A program made the translations under genes and the position numbers. From Cryomorphaceae bacterium (lineage in GTDB: Bacteria; Bacteroidota; Bacteroidia; Flavobacteriales; Schleiferiaceae), in the NCBI GenBank assembly GCA_011525035.1, contig WTIZ01000021.1, forward strand, positions 24,236-88,235: 64,000 bases of DNA. Reading direction: 5' to 3'. Positions 9,123-15,522 of the stretch are shown here, piece after piece. The notes beneath the pieces were generated by a model. It was not told the DNA's origin. It did not search any database and saw only the letters and a list, made by a program, of their open reading frames with translations. Within the stretch, counting starts at the first letter, position 1; the number at the start of each line of letters is the position of its first letter.

Positions 9123-9430
9123 TAACTAAAAAGGTATGAACCTTCGGTCAATAAGATAAATGTCAAATACGGGATAAGAATCAAGCTAGGAAGGTACAAT
9201 GCGTACTTCATCGCTTTCTTTTCATACTTCACGTGCATGAATACTTGTACGATGTATCCTGCTTTTACCAACGTCAATAGGATGAATACAATATTCAAAA
9301 TAGACGTTCCAATAACTTGAGTCAACAAAAACTCAGGCTTGATAATACCTAGTACCACCTCGACTCCGGTGATTACTAAAAGGATCCAGAAAACTTTCCA
9401 AATCCACCATGTTCCATTGTGTTCTGCCAT
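9122..9430 (-). CDS. Cytochrome c oxidase subunit IV family protein
   Basis: About 102 residues with three transmembrane helices (VFWILLVITGVEVVLGII, LNIVFILLTLVKAGYIVQVF, YALYLPSLILIPYLTFILL), matching the bacterial CtaF/COX4 prokaryotic type. The motif HVKYEKKAMKYAL between helices 2 and 3 is typical. An upstream ATG at 9478 would overlap the subunit III gene by 37 bases; the ATG at 9430 leaves an 11-base gap and begins MAEHNGTWWIWK, which fits homologues better, so I use it. Small accessory subunit that stabilises the oxidase in the inner membrane. Confidence 0.88.
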   Translation of the reverse strand: MAEHNGTWWIWKVFWILLVITGVEVVLGIIKPEFLLTQVIGTSILNIVFILLTLVKAGYIVQVFMHVKYEKKAMKYALYLPSLILIPYLTFILLTEGSYLFS

Positions 9431-9441
9431 GATTTCTTTTT

Positions 9442-10362
9442 TTAAACGAGGTAGAAGAATGTAAATACGAATACCCAAACAAGGTCTACGAAGTGCCAGT
9501 ACAAACCAACCTTCTCAACCATGCGGTAATGACCTCTTCTCTCGTACGTTCCTAGTAGAACGTTGTAGAAAATTACGAAGTTGATGACTACCCCAGAGAA
9601 TACGTGGAATCCGTGGAATCCTGTGATGAAGAAGAAGAAGTTTGCGAACTGCTTTCTTCCGTATTCGTTGTGAATCATATTTGCTCCCTGAACAACATCA
9701 CCAGCCTCTAGGAAAGCAACACTTTCCGCGTGGGTAAAAGCACGACCTGCTTTTCCTGGTTCCTTCAAATAAAGAGAGGCATCTCCTTTCATCGAAGAAA
9801 GAACCTCTGTTTTAGTAAATGTCTCGCCATGGTTGCTTGCGTGACCTTCTTCCATGCCATGTACAACCTGGCTGAAGCTCAAACGCTCACCTTCCGCGTT
9901 GTACACATGCAGAATTTCTTGACGTGCTGTTTCAACTGCACCGCTATCTCCCATGATGAAGTGGTACCACTCCCATGCCTGCGAGCCAACAAAGATGAAA
10001 CCACCTACGATGGTCCATAACATCCAGTTCGTAACGGCACCTCTGTTCATTTTTTCACCGGCATTTACTGCCAATACCATAGTCACAGAAGACATGATCA
10101 GAATGAACGTCATCAAGGCCACATAGAGCAATGGCTGGTCGCCCTCTAGACCTGGAAAGTGAGTAAATACGTTTTCAGCAATAGGCCAAGTGTTTTCATA
10201 CTTGAAGCGCATTAAACCGTAGGCGGTTAGGAAGCCCGAGAAGGTCAATGCATCTGATAACAAGAAGAACCACATCATGAGCTTACCGTATCGAGCGCCC
10301 ATAGGTCTCGATCCTCCGCCCCAATGGTTGGTATCTTGGATTAAATCAGCATTAGAAGACAT
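9442..10362 (-). CDS. Cytochrome c oxidase subunit III with a large soluble insert
   Basis: Heme-copper oxidase subunit III, 306 residues. The transmembrane core is clear (MMWFFLLSDALTFSGFLTAYG at the start; ITGFHGFHVFSGVVINFVIF and YWHFVDLVWVFVFTFFYLV at the end, the last being the family hallmark). Between helices of the first and second halves, residues about 138-238 form a hydrophilic, His/Glu-rich insert of roughly 100 residues that is absent from the 192-residue paralogue next to it. Similar inserts occur in Bacteroidota homologues as far as I recall. The gene is the third of the ctaB-led cluster. Confidence 0.92.
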   Translation of the reverse strand: MSSNADLIQDTNHWGGGSRPMGARYGKLMMWFFLLSDALTFSGFLTAYGLMRFKYENTWPIAENVFTHFPGLEGDQPLLYVALMTFILIMSSVTMVLAVNAGEKMNRGAVTNWMLWTIVGGFIFVGSQAWEWYHFIMGDSGAVETARQEILHVYNAEGERLSFSQVVHGMEEGHASNHGETFTKTEVLSSMKGDASLYLKEPGKAGRAFTHAESVAFLEAGDVVQGANMIHNEYGRKQFANFFFFITGFHGFHVFSGVVINFVIFYNVLLGTYERRGHYRMVEKVGLYWHFVDLVWVFVFTFFYLV

Positions 10363-10394
10363 AACGAGTGTTTTGAATTATGATTCGTGCAAAT

Positions 10395-10973
10395 CTAACG
10401 AATAAGAGTCAAAAAGATGAATAAATATATCCACAAAAGGTCCACAAAATGCCAGTAGATAGACGCCAACTGAACACCGTGATAATCCTCCTGCGAATAC
10501 TTACCTCCGTAAGCTCTTACAGTCGTGTAGAGTAATGAGATGATACCGCCACCTAAGTGAGCGAGATGGAACAGGGAAATGGCATAGACCCACGAGCCTG
10601 CAGGGTTGGAGCCAGGTCCTGTGAAAAATACTTGTTCATTGATCAATTCTCCCCAGCCTCGAACCTGCAAAACAGCGAAGACTACGCCAAAAACAATAGT
10701 CAGCCACAAGAAGAGTCGCAAACGTCCTTCCTCACCATTAGAAATTGCTTTTTTCCCGAGCCAAAGTGTCAAGGATGAAGCTATAATTGCTACAGTGCTA
10801 TAGTTAAAGGCAGTAGGCAATTCAAAAACAAGCCAATTTCCAGATTCTACCAACGTCGTTCTACTCACCACATACCCTGAGGTCAAACCCGCAAAGGCCA
10901 TGATGATTGAACCGATTCCGATCCATAAAAGCGGCTTAGATGCTTTTCTTCGTTGTTGTGCTAATGTTTCCAT
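10395..10973 (-). CDS. Cytochrome c oxidase subunit III paralogue (short form)
   Basis: 192 residues with five transmembrane helices. It shares the C-terminal signature of subunit III (IYWHFVDLLWIYLFIFLTLIR) and the preceding FHLAHLGGGI helix. It is the compact form without the insert found in the 306-residue neighbour. Two adjacent subunit III-like genes are common in Bacteroidota oxidase clusters; whether both enter the same complex cannot be read from sequence. It starts 2 bases after the ctaB stop, so the two are surely cotranscribed. Confidence 0.9.
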   Translation of the reverse strand: METLAQQRRKASKPLLWIGIGSIIMAFAGLTSGYVVSRTTLVESGNWLVFELPTAFNYSTVAIIASSLTLWLGKKAISNGEEGRLRLFLWLTIVFGVVFAVLQVRGWGELINEQVFFTGPGSNPAGSWVYAISLFHLAHLGGGIISLLYTTVRAYGGKYSQEDYHGVQLASIYWHFVDLLWIYLFIFLTLIR

Positions 10974-10975
10974 TC

Positions 10976-11854
10976 TTAGATAAATCTATCAATAACATAA
11001 ATGAGCTGCATACCCGTTAGGTAACCGATACTGCTCAGCATTAGTTTTCTTGCGACCTTATCGTCTCCGCTCTTCAAGAGTTTCATCCCATTGCTAAGTA
11101 CCCATAGGCCGAGAAGCAATACCAGCGCAGCGCCCGTGTAACTCAAAGTGAGTTCGCCTGTAATTCCAAAGACAGGGAGAATACCAACAACGATCATCCA
11201 AATCGTATAAATAATCACATACAGCTGGCTCGGACGGTCCTTTGCACCTGAGGGCAGCAAGTTGTATCCCGCTCTTTTGTAATCTTCAAAGGAGAACCAA
11301 GCAATAGCCCAGAAGTGCGGAAACTGCCAGAAAAATTGTTGTGCGAACAAAGTGCCCGTTTCAATATCAAAATCGTTTCGTGCCGCTACCCAACCGAGCA
11401 TATAAGGTATGGCTCCTGGGAACGCTCCGACAAACACTGCTAAAGAAGTTCTTGCTTTTAACGGTGTGTAAATCACGGCATATAGGAAGGCGCTTAACCC
11501 ACCGAAGAACGCAGAAAGGACATTGATACTGTAAAGCATAAACAATCCGACCAAGAGCGCAAGAACCGCTGCCGTGTAGGCTTGAGCAACTGTCATCGTG
11601 CCTGCTGGAAGTGGTCGATTTTTTGTCCGGTTCATCAAGGCGTCCTGCTCCACCTCGTAAATCTGATTGAATGCGTTTGAAGCCGCAACTACAAGCAATC
11701 CACCAAGAGTGAGAAGAAGAAGTTCAACCCATGAAAAAACCTCATATCCTAAAAGGTAACCCGCTATCGAGCTGAATACTACAGATACTCCCAATCGAAG
11801 TTTCCCTAATCGGATGACTTCTTTAAAAAGTGATGGTTTCTTTTCGTTTGACAC
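10976..11854 (-). CDS. ctaB: Heme o synthase (protoheme IX farnesyltransferase)
   Basis: UbiA-family prenyltransferase that converts heme B to heme O by adding a farnesyl group, needed for the oxidase. The 292-residue protein has the first Asp-rich motif in NAFNQIYEVEQDALMNRTKNRPLP (seen as NxxxxxxxDxxMxRTxxRPLP, residues about 61-84) and about eight to nine transmembrane helices. The start is GTG at 11854; no ATG lies closer to the family N-terminus. A TAnnTTTG element 21-28 bases upstream makes this the first gene of the oxidase accessory operon. Confidence 0.94.
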   Translation of the reverse strand: MSNEKKPSLFKEVIRLGKLRLGVSVVFSSIAGYLLGYEVFSWVELLLLTLGGLLVVAASNAFNQIYEVEQDALMNRTKNRPLPAGTMTVAQAYTAAVLALLVGLFMLYSINVLSAFFGGLSAFLYAVIYTPLKARTSLAVFVGAFPGAIPYMLGWVAARNDFDIETGTLFAQQFFWQFPHFWAIAWFSFEDYKRAGYNLLPSGAKDRPSQLYVIIYTIWMIVVGILPVFGITGELTLSYTGAALVLLLGLWVLSNGMKLLKSGDDKVARKLMLSSIGYLTGMQLIYVIDRFI

Positions 11855-11874
11855 CTAATAGAAATTTGACGGTG

Positions 11875-11882
11875 CAAAGATA
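11875..11882 (-). promoter_or_regulatory. Putative -7 element for the ctaB operon
   Basis: On the minus strand TATCTTTG matches TAnnTTTG exactly, 20 bases before the GTG start of ctaB, so the leader would be short (about 12-15 bases). No clear -33 TTG at 17-23 base spacing. Confidence 0.45.
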
Positions 11883-11909
11883 AGATACACCGCTGTGAAA
11901 ATGTGAGAC

Positions 11910-12707
11910 TTATAGCACAATAAAGTGCGGATTCAATAAGTCTTCCTTATTGTATCTCAACGGAGTTCTACCCTCCTTTTCTACCATGCTAAATCCTGCC
12001 GCCTCAACTACTGCTTGACCCGCAGCGGTATCCCACTCCATGGTTGGCGCAAAACGTGGATAGACATCAGCCAATCCCTCTGCCACCATGCACATTTTAA
12101 GCGAAGAGCCCTTGGAAAGAATGGCAACCTCTCCATGTTTTTCACGGTATTGTTTCAAGAAGTTTTCCGTTTCTTCATTCATGTGACTTCGGGAACCTAC
12201 TGCAGTAAACGGTCGATCTAGCGAAACCGGCAGATCAACACCTGTTTCTAATGTCTCATTACTCACTACAGAAGTTGGAGGCAAAGTGAGTTTCTTAGCG
12301 CCTTTTGAACCTGCACCAACATAGAGCTCGCCGGTAACAGGCACGTAAACTACACCCATAATTGGTCGACCTTGTTCAACCAAAGCGATATTCACGGTAA
12401 ACTCACCATTGCGCTTGATGAATTCTTTGGTACCGTCCAGAGGATCTACTATCCATAGCCTTGACCACGAAGAACGCTCGTTGAACGGAAGGTGTTTACC
12501 TTCTTCACTCAGTACAGGAATCCCAGTGGGCTCGAGCAGGGACATAATGGCTTTGTGGGCTCGAGTATCAGCTTGTGTCAGTGGACTGTCGTCGCCTTTG
12601 ACCTCAACTTGAGTCTCTTCATTATTGTAGACCTCAAGAATTTCGATTCCACCATGCAAAGCTGCCTGTGCAGCGATAACCGTAAGTTGATCCAATGTCT
12701 GGCTCAT
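11910..12707 (-). CDS. cysQ: 3'(2'),5'-bisphosphate nucleotidase CysQ
   Basis: Inositol-monophosphatase-superfamily enzyme that hydrolyses 3'-phosphoadenosine 5'-phosphate to AMP, recycling the by-product of sulfate assimilation. The 265-residue protein has the metal-binding motifs LSEEGKHLPF (Glu of motif 1), WIVDPLDGTKEF (motif 2, Asp-Pro-Leu-Asp-Gly-Thr) and the C-terminal EWDTAAGQAVVEAAG (motif 3 Asp). Length is right for CysQ (about 250). It has its own TAnnTTTG element right behind the tonB terminator, so it seems monocistronic; ctaB downstream has a separate promoter. Confidence 0.94.
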   Translation of the reverse strand: MSQTLDQLTVIAAQAALHGGIEILEVYNNEETQVEVKGDDSPLTQADTRAHKAIMSLLEPTGIPVLSEEGKHLPFNERSSWSRLWIVDPLDGTKEFIKRNGEFTVNIALVEQGRPIMGVVYVPVTGELYVGAGSKGAKKLTLPPTSVVSNETLETGVDLPVSLDRPFTAVGSRSHMNEETENFLKQYREKHGEVAILSKGSSLKMCMVAEGLADVYPRFAPTMEWDTAAGQAVVEAAGFSMVEKEGRTPLRYNKEDLLNPHFIVL

Positions 12708-12726
12708 AAATGTTTTTTTGATGGTT

Positions 12727-12734
12727 CAAAAATA
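12727..12734 (-). promoter_or_regulatory. Putative -7 element for cysQ
   Basis: TATTTTTG on the minus strand matches TAnnTTTG and lies 20 bases before the cysQ ATG. It directly abuts the terminator of the upstream tonB gene (12736-12764), so termination and reinitiation occur within about 35 bases. Confidence 0.45.
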
Positions 12735-12735
12735 G

Positions 12736-12764
12736 AAAAGCCCGAGCCAAAGGCCCGGGCTTTT
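12736..12764 (-). terminator. Rho-independent terminator after the first tonB
   Basis: AAAAGCCCG and CGGGCTTTT pair over 9 bases around an 11-base loop, and the minus-strand transcript continues into CTATTTTTG. It ends the tonB transcript just before cysQ. Confidence 0.8.
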
Positions 12765-12782
12765 TATACGTTGATTTACCGA

Positions 12783-13487
12783 TTACTGCAATCTAGCATT
12801 GATCGGCACAGTGTATTGCATACGTACAGGCTTACCGCGCTGCTTCGCAGGGGTAAATGTTGGAAGCTTTTTGATTACGCGCATTGCTTCGTCATCAATC
12901 AGCTTATCTACACCACGTGCAATAGTTACTGAGCTTACTTTTCCGTTTTTCTCAATTACGAAGTTGACGTACACCTTACCCTGGATACCCATTTGGCGAG
13001 CCAATTCTGGGAATTCAAAGTTTTTACCGATGTGCTTCATGATTTCCTGGTTGAAACACATGAATTTGTCATCTTCTGTAGCTTTCTTTTCACAACCTGG
13101 GAAGATTGGCTTGTTCTCTACAACGGCGAAGTTGAAGATTTCATCGTCTTCTTCTTCTTCCTCAACGATTTCGATTTCCTCGCTCTCGTCAGTTTCAGTC
13201 GATTCAAATTCCACTTCCTCGATTTCCAAATCGTTTTCTACAATCTGAATAACCTCTGGCGGTGCCGGTGGAGGTGGTGGAGGTGGTGGAGGTGGCGTTC
13301 TGTTTGTGATAATCGCAATCTCGTCTTCATCGTCATAGCTCATCTTACCCAGCTCACCAGGACCTGATTCGTAAGATCTGTATTCCAATACGAAGAGCGT
13401 GAGCGCCAAAGACAACGTAAGACCGATCAGCAAGAAGAGATTCTTCTTGTTTTCTGCGTCTGCATTGTAGGTTTTTCTATTCTTCAT
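12783..13487 (-). CDS. tonB: TonB-type energy transducer with polyproline spacer
   Basis: Transmits proton-motive force from ExbB/ExbD to outer-membrane TonB-dependent receptors. It is 234 residues: a cytoplasmic tail, one transmembrane helix (17-34), a run of ten prolines (65-74) within PPAPP, a very acidic spacer, and a C-terminal TonB domain (about 150-234; GIQGKVYVNFVIEKNGKVSSV). A pair of cysteines (PGCE and MCFN, about 14 residues apart) before the domain is typical of Bacteroidota TonB proteins. ExbB/ExbD are not in the window. It follows two other TonB-domain genes but has its own -7 element and dyad, so may be regulated separately. Confidence 0.93.
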   Translation of the reverse strand: MKNRKTYNADAENKKNLFLLIGLTLSLALTLFVLEYRSYESGPGELGKMSYDDEDEIAIITNRTPPPPPPPPPPAPPEVIQIVENDLEIEEVEFESTETDESEEIEIVEEEEEDDEIFNFAVVENKPIFPGCEKKATEDDKFMCFNQEIMKHIGKNFEFPELARQMGIQGKVYVNFVIEKNGKVSSVTIARGVDKLIDDEAMRVIKKLPTFTPAKQRGKPVRMQYTVPINARLQ

Positions 13488-13505
13488 GCGTTAGAAATAA
13501 TTGAA

Positions 13506-13536
13506 GTGCTAAAATAGCCAAAACTACCATTAGCAC
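13506..13536. repeat. Dyad bracketing the tonB promoter
   Basis: GTGCTAA (13506-13512) and TTAGCAC (13530-13536) are perfect inverted arms 17 bases apart and enclose the tonB -7 element. This geometry suits a repressor operator. The regulator is unknown. Confidence 0.4.
13519..13526 (-). promoter_or_regulatory. Putative -7 element for the polyproline tonB
   Basis: TAGTTTTG on the minus strand matches TAnnTTTG, 32 bases before the ATG at 13487, inside the dyad 13506-13536. No -33 TTG at standard spacing. Confidence 0.45.
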
Positions 13537-13553
13537 AAATGTGTTTTTAAGAG

Positions 13554-13943
13554 TTATTTCTTGAATTGTACAGGTATGGTATAAGTGATACTCACGGGAA
13601 CGCCATTTTCTGTGGCAGGACGCACTATCTGTGGTAAAGAGCGCATCACCTTGACCGCTTCATCTGAGGCCAATTCAGAAAAACTTTTCAGCACTTCAGG
13701 CTCCTGGAGTTGGCCTTCTTCGTCAAAGGTGATTTTGATAAACACCTTCCCTTCTTCTTCCAATCCTTCCGGGTATTTCAATGTGGTCATCACGTGCTCC
13801 ATGAGTGTCCTGTTAAAACAAACCTGCATCTCTTCACCCACCTCAATGTGTTGGCACCGTTCAAAGGTCGGCGCGACCATTTCTTGGGCCAAAGCAGGGA
13901 TAGTGGTTAAAAGGAAAAATAGAAGTACTGCTTTAAATTTCAT
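13554..13943 (-). CDS. Short exported TonB C-terminal-domain protein, no anchor or spacer
   Basis: 129 residues: a cleavable signal peptide (MKFKAVLLFFLLTTIPALA, then QEM), a cysteine pair (RCQH and VCFN) and a TonB_C domain (EGKVFIKITFDEEGQLQEP; ITYTIPVQFKK). Unlike its two neighbours it has no membrane anchor and no periplasm-spanning spacer, so it cannot work as a classical energy transducer. It might act as a soluble periplasmic partner of the other TonBs or of a receptor; this is inference. It starts 2 bases after the stop of the 242-residue TonB gene and is cotranscribed with it. Confidence 0.85.
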   Translation of the reverse strand: MKFKAVLLFFLLTTIPALAQEMVAPTFERCQHIEVGEEMQVCFNRTLMEHVMTTLKYPEGLEEEGKVFIKITFDEEGQLQEPEVLKSFSELASDEAVKVMRSLPQIVRPATENGVPVSITYTIPVQFKK

Positions 13944-13945
13944 GA

Positions 13946-14674
13946 TTACTGTAGCTTGACATTTACGGGCAAAATGTACGACATTCTAACGGGCTTACCA
14001 TTGATTTTAGCAGGGGTAAATTTTGGCAAGCTCTTCACCATTCGAATCGCTTCCTCAGAAATCAGCTCGTCTTCACCTCGAACAACTTTGGCCTGAAGTA
14101 CTCGACCGTCTTTTTCAATGATAAATTCTACGAACACCTTCTCAGCGTTGGAAAACATCATCATGGCATCGCTAACCTCGAAGTTTTTGCCAACAAACTT
14201 CAACAACTGCTGCTGAAAACACACGAAGCGCTCATCGTCGGTTACCAATGATTCACAGCCTTGGAACACGGGCCTAGACTCTACTGCAGTGAACTTGTAA
14301 ATATCATTGTCAATGGGATCAGGATCAATAATCTCGACAATTCCATCATCGATAATACCTGAAAACAAACTAAGGTCTATGGCAGGAAGCGACGCTGTGT
14401 TTGGAACTATGGTTATGATGTTAGGATTCACCTTTGCGCTTTGTTGTGCAATAGGCTTGGCAGGCATCGCTCGTTGGGTAATAGGCACAACCCAATCCTC
14501 CTCTTCGATGTAATAGCCGCCATCATCTTCTACAACCATTAATGGACGCTCACTCACGGTCCACTCTAAAGCAGTGTAGGCCGCACTAAGAGATAAAACC
14601 AATCCTAGGATTAAGAACAAGGGACGCTTGTTCTCTAAATCGGCTTTTGCTGTTTTTCTGATTTTTAGGCTCAT
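13946..14674 (-). CDS. TonB-type energy transducer without polyproline spacer
   Basis: 242 residues with an N-terminal transmembrane helix (about 17-35; LFLILGLVLSLSAAYTALEW), a spacer poor in proline and rich in Ile, Asn, Ala and Asp, the cysteine pair (QGCE, VCFQ) and a C-terminal TonB domain (EKVFVEFIIEKDGRVLQAKV; VRMSYILPVNVKLQ). N- and C-terminal parts are clearly related to the polyproline TonB, which points to duplication, but the spacer has been replaced. It probably also draws on ExbB/ExbD. It follows VanZ by 42 bases. Confidence 0.9.
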   Translation of the reverse strand: MSLKIRKTAKADLENKRPLFLILGLVLSLSAAYTALEWTVSERPLMVVEDDGGYYIEEEDWVVPITQRAMPAKPIAQQSAKVNPNIITIVPNTASLPAIDLSLFSGIIDDGIVEIIDPDPIDNDIYKFTAVESRPVFQGCESLVTDDERFVCFQQQLLKFVGKNFEVSDAMMMFSNAEKVFVEFIIEKDGRVLQAKVVRGEDELISEEAIRMVKSLPKFTPAKINGKPVRMSYILPVNVKLQ

Positions 14675-14716
14675 AGGTTCTCATTTTAAGGGGTTATGAG
14701 AGGTAGAGCCAAAAAA

Positions 14717-15094
14717 CTATGCCAAAACCCGATGCAGTACTCGAGAGGCGACCATGCCTGATATGGCGCCAGCCGAATTGGCCAAGGCATCTAAAAGATC
14801 TGCAGATCGCCCTAGCCCCATCCAATCCTGTAGCAATTCTATGAGACCTCCTACAGCAATTGCAATGAGCCAATACAGGGCGGCTTTTCTCTTTTTAATG
14901 GGCCGCTTGTACCCTCTGGATGAAGCGAAATAGAGCAAAATAGTCCAAGAGAAGTACAGGATAAAGTGCACCAGCTTATCGCTGATATTGATTTCCCAAC
15001 CTGGATCTAGGTTGCTGACAGGAGCCAGGCAAGCATAGAAAATTAAAAAGCCCCAACCAATGGCAGGGGCTCTATATATCCATGGATTACGCAT
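14717..15094 (-). CDS. VanZ family membrane protein
   Basis: 125 residues with about four transmembrane helices (GWGFLIFYACLAPVS, LVHFILYFSWTILLYFA, AALYWLIAIAVGGLIELLQ, a C-terminal helix). The signature is the helix ending in GGLIELLQDWMGLGRSADLLDALANSAGA, of which GRSADLLDALAN is the family's conserved loop. VanZ is linked to teicoplanin resistance in enterococci, but the role of VanZ-like proteins in Bacteroidota is unknown. It starts 2 bases after gcvH in the conserved ruvA-sprA-gcvH-vanZ order. Confidence 0.88.
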   Translation of the reverse strand: MRNPWIYRAPAIGWGFLIFYACLAPVSNLDPGWEINISDKLVHFILYFSWTILLYFASSRGYKRPIKKRKAALYWLIAIAVGGLIELLQDWMGLGRSADLLDALANSAGAISGMVASRVLHRVLA

Positions 15095-15096
15095 GA

Positions 15097-15474
15097 TTAT
15101 CCAAGCATTGCTTGGTACGCTTCAGCATCCATTAAACCGTCCAATTGAGACGCGTCGTTAATCTTGATTTTCACCATCCAACCTTCGCCGTATGGATCTT
15201 CGTTCACAGCCTCAGGCGCATCTTCAAGTCCCTCATTGAACTCGAGCACTTCTCCCGCTACTGGTAAAAACAAGTCACTCACTGTTTTCACAGCCTCAAC
15301 ACTTCCGAAGACCTCGTCCTGATCTAAAGATTCACCTTCCGTATCGACATCAACAAATACGATATCACCTAATTCGCTTGCTGCAAATGCTGTAATTCCT
15401 ACAAAGGCTTCATCACCTTCAACGCGGATCCATTCGTGATCCTTCGAGTACTTTAAGTTATCTGGGTAGTTCAT
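15097..15474 (-). CDS. gcvH: Glycine cleavage system H protein
   Basis: Lipoyl carrier of the glycine cleavage complex, shuttling the aminomethyl group between the P and T proteins. 125 residues, normal length. It has the N-terminal [12 protein letters not shown], the lipoyl-lysine hairpin [13 protein letters not shown] (Lys at about 63) and the [12 protein letters not shown] end motif. The gcvP and gcvT genes are not nearby. It lies between sprA and vanZ, an arrangement found widely in Flavobacteriia, with a 48-base gap after sprA. Confidence 0.96.
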   Translation of the reverse strand: MNYPDNLKYSKDHEWIRVEGDEAFVGITAFAASELGDIVFVDVDTEGESLDQDEVFGSVEAVKTVSDLFLPVAGEVLEFNEGLEDAPEAVNEDPYGEGWMVKIKINDASQLDGLMDAEAYQAMLG

Positions 15475-15522
15475 TCGGGTATGTTTTTGACAAATGTAAA
15501 CTGATTTTTATTTCCGTAGGGT

